A stretch of 57,921 nt of DNA from Phlegmacium glaucopus (GCA_015039465.1 MU129982.1:62419-120339); one strand, 5' to 3'; numbered from the stretch's first letter, positions 34,396 through 46,077 are shown. A program made the numbers and translations. The notes: generated by a model not told the origin, from the letters alone.

Positions 34396-35475
34396 ACAGA
34401 TCAAGAGGGAAGATGAAGGAAGTCGCAATAGACTCGGAAATGGTAGGAAATGAAGAGAGGGAGATATAGGCGACTTATAATACGAACTAATGATTTCACC
34501 CCGGGTTTTGTTTTTAATTTCCCTCCCGTTTCTGTATTGTTGATGGTCGTCAGGTAGGGAAACACGTGGCAAAGGTGAAAAGACGTGTATTGAAACAGCC
34601 CTTGTCCACGTTTGTATGTTTTATCGTGACTAAGTGACAACACGCGTCTCAAAGTTTTCAATAGCTGTAGTCAATAAGTATATGGGGGTTCAAAAAGGGA
34701 GGAACAACACACCCAAGTGATGGATTGAATCAGCTCGAAGATACAGGGAAAGATATCATTGTTTGACTTGCAAGCGACAAACGTAGTATCGAGCTGCAAA
34801 TAAGACCAGAGAAAGGCAGTCGACAATGCCCATGTTCCTCCACATGTTAGACAAGGGGTGTATGTTTTGCGATACCTGTACTGGATAAGTAGATGGGGTT
34901 TGATGAAGAAGAAACAACGCACTGAAGTAAACCATTCAGTCAGCGAGGAGATCGCTGGAAAGAAAGGGAAGTCCGACCTGCCAGGGACAAAGATAATGTC
35001 AGGTAAGAGTGAAGAAAGAGAACAGAGAAGAAAGCAGACAGGAAATCGAGATGTAAGCAAGATGTAAGGCCGGCGTAAGACATCAGCGATGGAGTGGACG
35101 ACAACAACGAGAGGACCGCGAAATAAGAAGACGAAATGATGGGTTTGTGGTTCAAGTAAGCACGTGCAGGAACGTGATCTACAATTTCGACTTTTGTCGG
35201 AAAATTGAAGTATTATCGTATGGACGTCGGGGTTTTTTTTGTGCGCGAAAGGAAGAACGGACGCGAACGATAAATTTACGCTCGTAAAAAATCAATTACG
35301 AGCGATGCACGTCGATTAATACGCCTGAAAGAGTGGAAGACAAATAGGTACAAAGCATAACTATTATTTCGCCCGAATGGGCCAATTCAGCCCAGGACGA
35401 ACAAGTGGAGTATTTGTTTGTATTGAAGCACGTCAAAGTTAAACAACAATGTCAGGTGATTCAGACCCAGGAGAG
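34396..35475 (+). other. Helitron 3' noncoding tail with a subterminal hairpin
   Basis: About 1.1 kb past the Rep-helicase stop without a supported gene. At 35,279-35,304 a perfect 9-bp stem (CGCTCGTAA / TTACGAGCG, 8-nt loop) lies about 190 bp inside the terminus; the same structure is kept in the second copy at 40,398-40,423. Confidence 0.7.
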
Positions 35476-35495
35476 ACCTTGCTTTACAGCAAGGT
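35476..35495 (+). other. Helitron 3' terminal hairpin, copy A
   Basis: ACCTTGCT, loop TTAC, AGCAAGGT. A stem-loop near the 3' end is the standard Helitron termination signal. Here it lies 3 bp from the last shared base, GAC at 35,496-35,498. Confidence 0.85.
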
Positions 35496-35498
35496 GAC

Positions 35499-35523
35499 AA
35501 AAAAAAAAAAAAAAAAAAAAAAA
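35499..35523. repeat. Run of 25 A at the junction between two Helitron copies
   Basis: Homopolymer placed exactly between the end of copy A and the 5'-truncated start of copy B. It is absent after copy B, where the terminus is followed by 'tgctatatt'. Confidence 0.95.
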
Positions 35524-35751
35524 CTACTTGATGGGGTGGGGGGATCGATTTGAGTCACATCACTATGTGGCAATATACTCGGATGCGATCATAACTGCTG
35601 TAAAGGAGAAATATCCTGGTTTAGGAACGAGGACGATTTCACGAACACAAGGTGGACACAGACTTGAAACGGCTGGTAGAAATGAAAGCCAAACGGTCGT
35701 GAACATGGAGGAACATAATCATATGATTTCGATGGAGTCGGGTGTTATCAC

Positions 35752-36941
35752 TGTCAGTACGCTAGGTGCTGTACTAACTGAGGTGTGATGCGGCTCGGGG
35801 CTTCGGTGCCCTAAACACTGAGTCAAGTGTATGCAGAAGGGTTTCAACTAAGGTAGGGCAACGAGATATGAGACAAGCAAAATAAGGAGCAATGAAATGA
35901 CAAAGGGGCGATGAGGTAACAAAGTGGCGACGCAGTGACGAAGGGGAGATGCAGTGACGAAGGGGAGATGCAGTGACGAAGGGGCGACGCAGTGACGAAG
36001 GGCCGACGCAGTGACGAAGGGGAGACGCAGTGACGAAGGGGCGACGCAGTGACAAAGGGGAGACGCAGTAACGAAGGGGCCGAGATGCAGTGACAAAAGT
36101 ATAGTAGCTGTATGGGCGACTTGCAGTAAAACGCAATGAAACGAAGGCAAATAATGAGAGAGACGATGACAAGACTTAATTCTATACTCTGGGGAGAGAG
36201 GCGAATACTTTCTTATTGTCCTTTGTAACTAAATTACAGGAGGTTTTTATAGTAGGTAGAGGAGATCACATGGCTAAGTTGCACATGTGTAGCTATAAAA
36301 CAATCATGATGAAACAGGAGTCCAAGAGGACTAGGCAGTGGCAAATCAGGGATGTGAAATGAAAGAGGACGATGCTCGAGGACCCAGAACTGTGTATAAC
36401 GATAAGGAGCGATGGCAAAGTATAAAAATAAGAAACACGCTTTGAGGTAACCGAAGAGAGATAAAAGAATATAAATGATCAGCGACCCAAAATGCCCAAT
36501 GGTGTTAAGGAACTTCTCGATCTGGTGATTGTCGCTGGATAGGAGCGACTGGTAGGGTAGCTACGACGATTTGACACCAAACGATTCGGTGTAGCGTAAG
36601 GGGACGTCGGTCTGGGCAGTGGACATGCCTACGACTCTTAGACGAGTGAGCATTACCAAATATGGAAAAAGCATGACTATACATGTGACCGCTGGTGAAA
36701 GGGAGCGAAAGGGAGGCAGGACGCCTAATGTCGTCCGGGTACTGCCGGAAAAGGGGGCGATCGTACGAGCGAAATATAGCCAAGGCATTTAGGAAGCTTC
36801 TGGGACAGTAGAGGCGACGACCGAATAGCCAGAGACTTATCTATGCAATAAAACAGCAAATAGTCAGTGTAAGAGGCGACGTAGAGCGACGTCGCTGCCA
36901 AAAATGCGAAAAACGAAGGCAGGGAACCAGCATGCTCATCA
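35752..36941. mobile_element. 1.19-kb insertion bounded by TG...CA, possible solo LTR
   Basis: It interrupts Helitron copy B. TCGGGTGTTATCAC stands on both sides (35,738-35,751 and 36,942-36,955) but once in copy A. It begins TGTCAGTACGC and ends CATGCTCATCA, as LTRs do. A 14-bp duplication is too long for an LTR. Alternatively the element starts at 35,743 (TGTTATCAC...), leaving a 5-bp duplication TCGGG. No protein is encoded. Confidence 0.65.
35893..36100. repeat. About ten units of 20-21 bp, 'gacgcagtgacgaaggggc'
   Basis: Tandem array inside the 1.19-kb insertion; variants alternate 'gagatgcagtgac' and 'gcgacgcagtgac'. Long ORFs across it are periodic artefacts. Confidence 0.85.
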
Positions 36942-39514
36942 TCGGGTGTTATCACGCTAAAGGATCAACTGCATGAATATATGTACCGTGGGCATGAAAT
37001 GGCGGAGATGAACTTACTTTCATTTGTGCTTGATACATACGACACAAAGAGTGAGGTGGGAGATGGTATTCGGGAGGGTGTTGAATTGCTTGCTAACATT
37101 GGTTCGAGAACGTGTGGACGAACACCAAATCGACGAATTCCATATCGACAAGGGTTTAATAGGCACGGACGTTGTCGAGTTTTTCGTACAGATGGGCATG
37201 AGACGCTGCCTCATTTCGTGGGTGCCTGGCCACCAAGGAACGATAGACCGAAGGACAAGGAACTCTATTGTGCGACGATGCTCGCACTTTTGAGACCTTG
37301 GTTAGATCTGTGTGATCTTAAAACAGAGATGGAAAGTTTTGAAGAGACGTTTGAGAGTTTCCTAGCTGGTGCGAGTAAAGAAACGAAAGACGTCATCGAA
37401 AACATTCAATATTATTATGAATGCTACGATGGTGCGAAGAAACGACAGGAAGTGCAGAGTGAAGACACGGAGAGAACGATGGATTATGAAGTTGATGCAG
37501 GTGTGGAGGACCTAACAAGCGATTCGTTGATGTCCCATCCGGAGAGCATGGAGGTGACGGAGGACGATATCGAGTTAGCGTACGAAACGAGAGGGATGAT
37601 GAGAGAACAGTTGTACGCAGACATTGCGTTGAATATTGCGATGGAGTGTGGGGTATTCTCCGAAACTAAACCGGAGACAGTTTTCTTACCCACAGCGGAG
37701 AAAGCGGAGACGGAAGATTTGGCGATGTTTGAAGCATGGGGGGAACAATTGAAGATGGCGTCTAGAAGGGAAGCAGAGGGAAATGGACCTGGTTTATTTG
37801 CAAATGTCGATGGTGCAGCACCAACGGTGTTTATTATGAATGAGACGGGGGAAGGAATTGAGAGGAGGGACGTGAAAATGTTGGAAATGGAAACGATCCA
37901 ACGGCCCAAAAAGGAGGTCCTGAACGTGGAGCAAAGACGTGCGCATGATATTATTGAACATCAACTACTGAAACGGTTAGCAGGTAAGCTTAGCGATCCC
38001 CATTTTAATGGCAGAAACTCACAAAATCGACAGGAGAATGCCCACCTCAACTTCGAATGCTCGTGTTAGGACATGGAGGTACTGGAAAGTCAATGTTGAT
38101 AGGTGCGATCACAGAGACTTTCAAGGCGTTTGACTCAGAGAGTAAACTCGCAAAGTGTGGTACGTCAGGGGTGGCGGCGGTTATCATCGGTGGTCAAACA
38201 TTTCATTCATGGGCTGGAATTCCAATTAATAATCCACGAAAAGAAAATTGGGTGGAGACGAACAGCCAACGTCTTCGTAAACGAAGAAAGCAGAACATAA
38301 CTGGACGCCAATTTCTAATAATGGACGAAGTCTCAATGTGCACGAAGCAATTAAAATACAGAGGGTCAGAAATTGTATCCAGAGTCCGGGCATCAGAGGG
38401 GGTTGGATGTCCTTCGGAGTCATTTGGAGGGATGGATATTATTGATTTTGGAGATTTTCATCAATTTCCCCCAGTTGGGAACGCAAGTGCGGCATTGTAT
38501 TGCGATAGACCCGATACGGACGACATGCATGGTCTCAAAGGCAGATCGATCTTCCTAGAATATGATAAAGTGGTGATACTATGGGAACAGATGAGAGTAA
38601 CCGATGAGATATGGACCGCAATATTGAGCAGGCTGAGGGTTGGCGAGTGTACGGAGGATGACATCAACGAGGTTCAAAAACTGGTTCTGACCAATCCTGA
38701 ATGTGAAAAACCGGATTTTACGACGGCTCCCTGGTGTGACGCCACTTTGATAACACCAAGGAATGCTGCGAAAGACGCATGGAACTCCGCTGCTGTAGAA
38801 AGGCATTGTCGGATGTCTGGAAACAGGAAATACATAATTTGTGCAGAAGACACAATTACCGACAGCGGGGAAGTGCCAGATAAGAAGACGAGATTAGCTG
38901 TGGCGAAGTTGAAAGACGACACAACCAAAAACTTGAAACGAAGAGTGGAACTGGCGGTGGGCATGAAAGCTATGGTAGTGCTAAATATTGCGACGGATGC
39001 TGAGGTCGCGAATGGGACACGTGGTTCGGTGGAAGGATTTGCGCTGGATCCAAGGGAGGGCCATACGACACCTGACGAGGACGGATGTGTGCATTTACAG
39101 TATCCACCTCCGGTGATCTACTTCAAACCCGAAATGGAAACGCAAATAACGTTTGAGGGGATCGCGAAAGGTATCATACCCATTCTGCCATCGATGGTTG
39201 GGTTTAGGGTGGAAGTAGAGGGTGAACAAGTGAAATTGGAACGAAGACAAATTGCGATAGTGCCTGGATACGCGTTCACGGATTATAAGGCGCAAGGTCA
39301 GACAATGGAGTGTGTAATTGTTGACATCGCGAAACCTCCATGTGGAAGATTGTCGCCATTTAGCGTATATGTCGCACTGTCAAGAAGCAGGGGCCGGAAC
39401 ACAATACGCATTCTGAGAGATTTTGACCCGGCGTTGTTCATGCACCACCCTTCTGAGGATCTGAGGATAGACATGGCAAGGTTAGAACGATTGAACGAGA
39501 CGCTGGAAAGTTAA

Positions 39515-40594
39515 ACAGATCAAGAGGGAAGATGAAGGAAGTCGCAATAGACTCGGAAATGGTAGGAAATGAAGAGAGGGAGATATAGGCGACTTATAAT
39601 ACGAACTAATGATTTCACCCCGGGTTTTGTTTTTAATTTCCCTCCCGTTTCTGTATTGTTGATGGTCGTCAGGTAGGGAAACACGTGGCAAAGGTGAAAA
39701 GACGTGTATTGAAACAGCCCTTGTCCACGTTTGTATGTTTTATCGTGACTAAGTGACAACACGCGTCTCAAAGTTTTCAATAGCTGTAGTCAATAAGTAT
39801 ATGGGGGTTCAAAAAGGGAGGAACAACACACCCAAGTGATGGATTGAATCAGCTCGAAGATACAGGGAAAGATATCATTGTTTGACTTGCAAGCGACAAA
39901 CGTAGTATCGAGCTGCAAATAAGACCAGAGAAAGGCAGTCGACAATGCCCATGTTCCTCCACATGTTAGACAAGGGGTGTATGTTTTGCGATACCTGTAC
40001 TGGATAAGTAGATGGGGTTTGATGAAGAAGAAACAACGCACTGAAGTAAACCATTCAGTCAGTGAGGAGATCGCTGGAAAGAAAGGGAAGTCCGACCTGC
40101 CAGGGACAAAGATAATGTCAGGTAAGAGTGAAGAAAGAGAACAGAGAAGAAAGCAGACAGGAAATCGAGATGTAAGCAAGATGTAAGGCCGGCGTAAGAC
40201 ATCAGCGATGGAGTGGACAACAACAACGAGAGGACCGCGAAATAAGAAGACGAAATGATGGGTTTGTGGTTCAAGTAAGCACGTGCAGGAACGTGATCTA
40301 CAATTTCGACTTTTGTCGGAAAATTGAAGTATTATCGTATGGATGTCGGGGTTTTTTTTGTGCGCGAAAGGAAGAACGGACGCGAACGATAAATTTACGC
40401 TCGTAAAAAATCAATTACGAGCGATGCACGTCGATTAATACGCCTGAAAGAGTGGAAGACAAATAGGTACAAAGCATAACTATTATTTCGCCCGAATGGG
40501 CCAATTCAGCCCAGGACGAACAAGTGGAGTATTTGTTTGTATTGAAGCACGTCAAAGTTAAACAACAATGTCAGGTGATTCAGACCCAGGAGAG
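39515..40594 (+). other. Copy B of the Helitron 3' noncoding tail
   Basis: Nearly identical to 34,396-35,475, including the subterminal 9-bp hairpin at 40,398-40,423. No gene recognised. Confidence 0.8.
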
Positions 40595-40614
40595 ACCTTG
40601 CTTTACAGCAAGGT
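40595..40614 (+). other. Helitron 3' terminal hairpin, copy B
   Basis: Same ACCTTGCT-TTAC-AGCAAGGT structure as copy A. Sequence past GGTGAC is host DNA ('tgctatattatacgc'). Confidence 0.85.
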
Positions 40615-40860
40615 GACTGCTATATTATACGCAAATTTTCTGCCAGTAGATCTCCTCCTTGACTTCACGGCAACCAGTAATCAGAAGCTAACATTTTCAT
40701 TTCACTTGCAGGTCTGTCGATAGCAAAAAGTGTAGAATTTACAAATTACAATGTACATGGTCCTCGCCGATTACTCCGCCAAGCTACTCAACAATGTGGA
40801 AATGTGATATATATCAAACACCCCCTGGATAATCGAAGTAAGGGTCCGCTTTGATATCCA

Positions 40861-42216
40861 TTATATGACACGTTTACTAGAACTCAGTCCTTCTCGTTCA
40901 GCAAGCAACACCTCCAACCTTAAGAAACGTGCAACCGCCAGATTTCTTTTCTCCAGAAACTTTGTGTAATCTCCTCCTAGAATCATTCCGAGAACCCCTG
41001 CCTCTCCCACCCTTTTACCCGACTTCCGTTTAGCCTCCACATCGGCTAAAGTCTGGTACGCACTTTTGAATGACGCCTGGATATGCGTGATACCATACGC
41101 TTTCGATCCCATATCAACGAATGCATCTGCAGGATCATATATGGAAAGGAGATAACGTTGAGTGATGGGATATCGAGAATATCCATATGATTTGGTATGG
41201 TAAGCTGGCGTGGGTTCAATCCTGATCGCATTCGTATAACAGTCGAATTCTTCTGCATAGAATTTTAGGAATTTTATCAACAACTCGCCGAGGTCCTCCC
41301 CCTCCGAGCTTGACGACGAGGTAGCGACATTCTGCTTCGACATAGATAATCCTCCGAAGGCCGCTGTGACGGAAGATAGATCATTGGCAGAACTTGCCAC
41401 TCGTTTTTGCTTCGGCATTTCCAATTTCACCCACGCGACCACCATCCAGAATAAGGCATACGAATTTATGCCCCCAGTGTAGGTCGTTCCGCATCTCCTG
41501 ATCGACAGAAACATTTTTACTACGAAAAGGAGTGGTTTCACTAGAGAGCTATGCTGAAGCCATTTCTGGACCGCCTCAGTAGCTCTGACGGCGTGGGTGT
41601 CTGCTGCTGTCAAATCAATCTCAATCCCAGTAATCTTGTCGGTAATCCTGATCAAAGGAACGCTTGCATTCAAAACATCAACGACTTTGCTGGCAAATCC
41701 AGAATCTCGAATCTTCCCAAGCAGTACGAGTAAGCGACTAGAGCTCGAGTAGTTATAGCTCAAACTTGATGCAAGTCCAAGCTGGAAGGTGAGTACCATG
41801 TCGATATCAGAGGTCGGAAGGTAAAGACCCGTAACATACGAGCCTACTGGTTGGACGGATGCGTTTATGTTGAAGGATGCGATAAGTTTTGTGAACCGTC
41901 GAACTAGGCCCTTTCGCATTCTAACCTCCTGGGCCGTAGGCTCCATGTACCGCATGAAAATTCTAATTTCTTCATCAAGACTGGCAAAAATTACATCAAC
42001 GTTATCATGGAGGCCCAGAGCCGCTCACGACATTGCTTTCCCTTCTACGATCGCTGGCAGCCAAGGCGGGCGAGGTACCTTGCTGGCCTTCTTTATGTCG
42101 TAGTCGCCGCAGGGTGGTATTGGCATCCCTGGATAATCACCTCCACTCTTCGATCGTGTAGGTCTTCCCTCCATCATGTTGGTTTTTAATGTCATTCCTA
42201 GGTAGTTCGACATCAT
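40861..42216 (-). CDS. Non-canonical poly(A) polymerase / nucleotidyltransferase, Cid14/Trf4-like
   Basis: Two exons (42,029-42,216; 40,861-41,980) joined in phase give 435 residues. The nucleotidyltransferase core is clear: Gly-Ser followed by the metal-binding Asp pair in VGSYVTGLYLPTSDIDMVL, and the third carboxylate probably in GIEIDLTAAD. The PAP-associated region contains VKPLLFVVKMFLSIRRCGTTYTGGINSYA and, near the C-terminus, YLLSIYDPADAFVDMGSKAYG. Relatives add short tails to nuclear RNAs for exosome decay (TRAMP). The N-terminus is shorter than in yeast Trf4, and a Ser/Gln-rich insert lies after the helical segment. The gene appears intact and is ordinary host content between transposon-rich blocks. 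It might be a divergent paralogue rather than the main Cid14. Confidence 0.85.
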
Positions 42217-43490
42217 CCTATCAGGCGGTTATCTAGGTTCTGAATATGAGTGTGTCCAAAGGGGCCAGAAATCCACTGTCAGTGCCGCGCTATTTGAATC
42301 AACTTTAAAGCGCTTCAAGAGCTTCCAAGGTCGCATAAGCCCCGACAATCTAGCTTAAAGCACCAACACGTTCCAGTTCATTTCACGGAGAAATTAAAGG
42401 AAGACGGAAAAAAAGTCCAAACTTACCACTTCTGCATGTATTTATCACTTGATCTATTCAAAAGAACAAGAACCCCATCTTATCGATGGCCCAAATCAAC
42501 GACAGAAGTTATTAAAAAGACCTTCCTATCATCATAGCCTCAGGTTCTTGATTGATTGTTATCAGCATACCTATTCAGCGTGACGATGGTTCTTACACCA
42601 TGCTACCCCAGACTTACAACATATTGTAAGTAAACATCTAATTATATTGTGAGAGAGTTTTCAAGGCATGCTGGTGTGTTCGGTAAGACAATCCAACGAC
42701 TTAACTGATTGGAACGGTAGCTGGCGCGCATTAGCGCTCATTCATTATCTATTTGCAAAGACAAATTTGAATTGCGTGATCACTCTAGATCTGGAAGAAA
42801 CTTTCTGTTCTCACGTAACATCTGGTCTTCGCCTTACTACGTAGTCCGTGAGTGTAGGAAATGCGGAAACCATGTTATTTTGATCTAGGCATACTCAACC
42901 ACTTGAAATACGAAGACTTGGCCGTATAATATGTGAAGGGAACAAAGTAGGCCAAACAATTGTCTTGCCACGACCACACTTCCACCAGGAAAACCACTGA
43001 TGATGAGAGCAAAGGTAGTTCAAACCTACCGGTCATGAAAAGAACTAGGATAAGAGAAACAACTCGTAACCAAGTTTTATTCTGACATCGCTCCGTTACT
43101 CTCTCAGCCGTATTGTACGCGGACAGGAGAATGCAGCACTATTGCTGCTTCGATGTTGTGGTAAAGAAGAAAAAAAGGGAAAACGGGTGCTGGCTTTTAA
43201 AAGACCGACGATAGGGTCACGTGGATACCTGCTAAAAAGTGCATGGGCAGCGAGAAAAGATACAACCTACACGATAATGGTCATCGACTTATATCTCAAC
43301 GTTTAAAAGAAACACGACTGAAAGGAGACTAGGTCGTCCAACAACCTCTTCTGATTCTTATCTTTATACATGACATAGTTCAACCTTCCCAGCACCAGCC
43401 CCCAAAAATAGATAACCGTATTCAAGATATGACAACTCCTTGTCGAAATCATTGACATATTCTCCTCCTAATCATCCACATTCGAGCTAT
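42217..43490. other. Intergenic, nothing recognised
   Basis: Upstream region of the nucleotidyltransferase and downstream region of the small Tyr/Pro-rich gene. No ORF with family features on either strand. Confidence 0.4.
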
Positions 43491-43784
43491 TTAGAGATGT
43501 AGGAACCCTCGTCGCGATGAATGGCGCCTATGATGTCTTGAACTCCTGGTTGGCATGACTAAAGTGGGTGTGCCACCATAGTAGGCAGGGACGCCGTAGG
43601 AATATGACTGCTGCAGCATGACCGGCGCCGCTGTCTGGGGGTACATCACGGGCGCAGCGCGCATTGTTGGGTAGTAGTGTTGACCAGGCAAAACAGCGCT
43701 CATCGGGGCGTTGTAATAGTGGTTCTGAGGGGGATAAACAGGGGCGAATGAAGTGACAGTACTGGCTGAGCTTGGGTAGAACAT
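43491..43784 (-). CDS. Small Tyr/Pro/Ala-rich protein with basic C-terminus, 97 residues
   Basis: A single exon starting MFYPSSASTVTSFAPVYPP and ending RSSRHHRRHSSRRGFLHL. The middle repeats Tyr-Tyr, Pro-Val and Gln-rich motifs (NHYYNAPM, GQHYYPTMRAAPVMYP, QQSYSYGVPAYYGGTP). Such low-complexity, aromatic-rich, basic-tailed small proteins occur widely in mushrooms; I know no assigned function. There is no signal peptide. The strong composition bias in one frame and an ATG in a plausible position support it as real. Confidence 0.6.
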   Translation of the reverse strand: MFYPSSASTVTSFAPVYPPQNHYYNAPMSAVLPGQHYYPTMRAAPVMYPQTAAPVMLQQSYSYGVPAYYGGTPTLVMPTRSSRHHRRHSSRRGFLHL

Positions 43785-46077
43785 TATGGTTCGTTTGTTG
43801 ATGCAAGGGTTGTGTAGAATGAAGTGTTTTGTTTTTGACCGACTGAAGGATGCGATGAGCAATGATGCTAGTCGTGAGTGAGAGGTTAAATGAGGCACGT
43901 GTAAAGATGAAGAGAATTCAGTGAGAGCGATTCGAATAGGCCAGCCTATTGATAGTTCTGGGGTTTCTGTAGAAGGGACTCGACTTTTATAGGGATTCTA
44001 TTGGCAAGGCTGTGTGAGAACGTTAGTCATGGCGCCACTAAACTGGGTATCGTCATCCTGACACGTCGGGCCCTTTCGTGTAAGTCAGCTGTGTCGATAG
44101 TGTCATGTACATAGACACTCATAGACACAGTGCGTTTTTATGGACTTCCAGCTCAAGATAGAGAAAAACATGAGGCATCAATGAATGTGAACGAAAATAA
44201 AGAACATTGAGAACAATTTGCTGTCAATGTATATGTACGTACCTCCAGAAACACGTAACGGTATCCAACGTGATCAAAGTGACAAGGCAATCTTGATGAG
44301 AAAGTGGAGATCAGTGGAGCACTGAGTACTTAGCAGTGCTTGTACGTTGTTTTGTTGTCAACTTGGGTAATCAGAGCCTCATCACAATTGTACAAGCACT
44401 CAGCGCCGTCCAGAAAGCACTCCAGAATCCAGATCTCTTTGGATAGACACGTAACTTAACATAAGATCGGTGGATGGCATCCCTTGTACTTCCGGAGCTG
44501 AGCGTTGATTCATGAGAAGTCAATGATAATTGATATATCCATAAGGTACAGTCACTGGCCCAGAAGTTTCTTATTCAGAAAGGTTAGACTTTAAAAAAGA
44601 AAGCAGAAAAGGTCCGGATTCTGAACATTTGTGTCGGTTGAGGACTTGGACTTTGCAATCAAATCACTGAAACAGACGGTGTCAACAAGTGGGGGTTCTC
44701 ACTTCGAAACCAGCCCAGGCTGGCCAGTCTGTGTATTCGAATAAGACATGGGGGAGCCACGTTGCTATGAAATAGGGGCTGATTTACAGGGGTCTAGGAG
44801 GAATCACCTGTTCGACGCCCAACATTCACCGCCCATAGAGTTGTCGACAGACTTACTCAGGGTACTATGTAGTTGGTTCATTCACGATAACCGTTTATAG
44901 GTTCCACGTGGAGGTTTAGAACCAACAAGATAGACGTTTCGAGTGAAAGGGTAGCGTTTAATGGAGATTGATGGGGCCGGTGGCATTTAAAAGCAGTTAC
45001 CGATATTCAAGGCCAGTTTTTAGTCCTAGAGAGCCAACGTTCGGGAGATGGGCAAGGAGAAGCATCGCTAGGCGGGAGGTCCAGCCGCACCCCAAAGAGG
45101 AGGGTAAACCTTTAAGAACCTCGAGTGGGTCGAAACTCGCCACGGCCCAGGAACCAGACCAGTCGATTCGAAGCTCGAAATACTTCCCGAAGATCATCTG
45201 CAATGGGAGCCAGCAACTATATGTACGACCAATGTACGACAGTTTTTGTGGATCGACTTAGTGGGTTTTCAGGGCGAATTCGAGACAAGTTTCAACAGAC
45301 AGCCACGTAGTAGACATCTAAGCCTGAGGTCAAGAAGTTTGTGACGCATGAACCACTTACAGAAGGCTTTTTGTCGAATCTTACACGCACGGCGAGTGGG
45401 AATTGGGTGGGAAGAAAAATACTTACGGAATGCCATCATTTCGGCCGAGCAGTCGGCATCTCTTCCTGTGCCGCAAGACAGACTTTTTTATCTTCTAGAA
45501 ATACTAGGTTACTAAACGATAACGTGAAAGACCTCATGCTGACCATTGCATGTTCAATGTCAGTGTCGATTGATCGAATCGGTTATGAGCCATATAGCAT
45601 CGATCTCGCGAGGATTACAGGCATAAGTATTAAGCCTAGAGCTCAGATTTATTGACATCGAATATCGAATACCTTTTGGGTAACCTGACCATCTCCGAAT
45701 CAGTCCAAATGTCCTAAGTTGAATAAAACACACAATCAAAATTCAACTACTAAAACATCGTTACAACAACCAATGACCAAGCTTGAAAAAAAAAGGTATA
45801 GGTATTTATGAATAGATTATATATGGAGTCGGTAAAACAAGATGGTCGGCTGAAATGAAGTAAAAGAGGGACCAATATAAATGCCGTAACAGTGTCTCAA
45901 ATCTACAAGTGTTCTTGCACGGGATCAATGAGTGCGTTTGTACATACAACAAGGAGGGTGACGGGCAAGGGTATACAGTTCAAGACAGGCGATATTGTCC
46001 ACAATCCAGCTAGGTGGAGCTTTTAAACTTTGTGATACAAGCAGATTAATTAAAAGCACGAGTAAGAAGATGTTTTA
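43785..46077. other. Intergenic, nothing convincing
   Basis: Short ORFs (for example 44,968-45,261 and 45,341-45,655 plus) have no recognised features. An 11-bp inverted repeat, AGTGCTTGTAC/GTACAAGCACT, with about 45 bp between the arms lies at about 44,334-44,401. Confidence 0.4.

Larger units (their letters stand above)
24514..35498 (+). mobile_element. Helitron, about 11 kb, with three genes
   Basis: It contains an intact Rep-helicase gene. The 3' end is well placed: a perfect 8-bp stem (ACCTTGCT/AGCAAGGT, loop TTAC) sits at the exact point where homology between this copy and the downstream copy stops (GGTGAC). The 5' end is inferred from CACCTTGCTG at 24,514-24,523, the reverse complement of CAGCAAGGTG at the 3' end. 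That position also lies just past the end of TPR-CHAT flank homology. Short terminal inverted matches plus a terminal 3' hairpin recall Helitron2-type ends rather than classic TC...CTRR ends. Two unknown genes (24,702-26,001 minus; 26,497-27,286 plus) fall between this 5' end and the Rep-helicase. If the 5' end is wrong, those genes might be host DNA. Confidence 0.75.
35524..39514 (+). pseudogene. Truncated Rep-helicase, Helitron copy B
   Basis: It keeps the end of the Rep region and the whole Pif1-like helicase (exon from 38,034 after the same 50-bp intron, stop at 39,514). It lacks the N-terminal domains, the HUH motif and the Tyr motif. A 1.19-kb insertion splits the Rep part at 35,752-36,941. 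Relative to copy A the helicase part has substitutions such as His to Arg in QRLHKRR, Arg to Trp in ILREQMR, and Lys to Asn in DDIKEVQ. The open helicase frame may simply reflect youth. Confidence 0.88.
35524..40617 (+). mobile_element. 5'-truncated second Helitron copy in head-to-tail tandem
   Basis: 35,524-35,751 matches 31,609-31,836, and 36,942-40,617 matches 31,823-35,498, without any indel seen. I noticed about a dozen single-base differences in 3.9 kb. It starts abruptly inside the Rep domain coding sequence and keeps the same terminal hairpin (40,595-40,614). A 1.19-kb insertion interrupts it. The near identity makes it a recent duplication or a read-through/partial transposition product. 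Confidence 0.92.

Noticed and set aside
34671..35155. Minus-strand ORFs in the Helitron tail (129 and 71 codons)
   Set aside because: Kept in both copies only because the copies are almost identical. Composition is not protein-like and no ATG context or motif supports them.
35499..35523. Poly-A run as the tail of a LINE or other retrotransposed copy
   Set aside because: The A-run lies before, not after, the truncated plus-strand copy. That copy keeps introns and the Helitron terminal hairpin, so it was not made from mRNA.
35893..36100. CRISPR-like or coding repeat in the 1.19-kb insertion
   Set aside because: Continuous 20-21-bp tandem units without spacers; the ORFs across it are periodic artefacts.
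31609..40617. Second Helitron copy as a pure assembly artefact
   Set aside because: I noticed about a dozen base differences, a separate 1.19-kb insertion, and different right flanks. Read-level proof is still needed.
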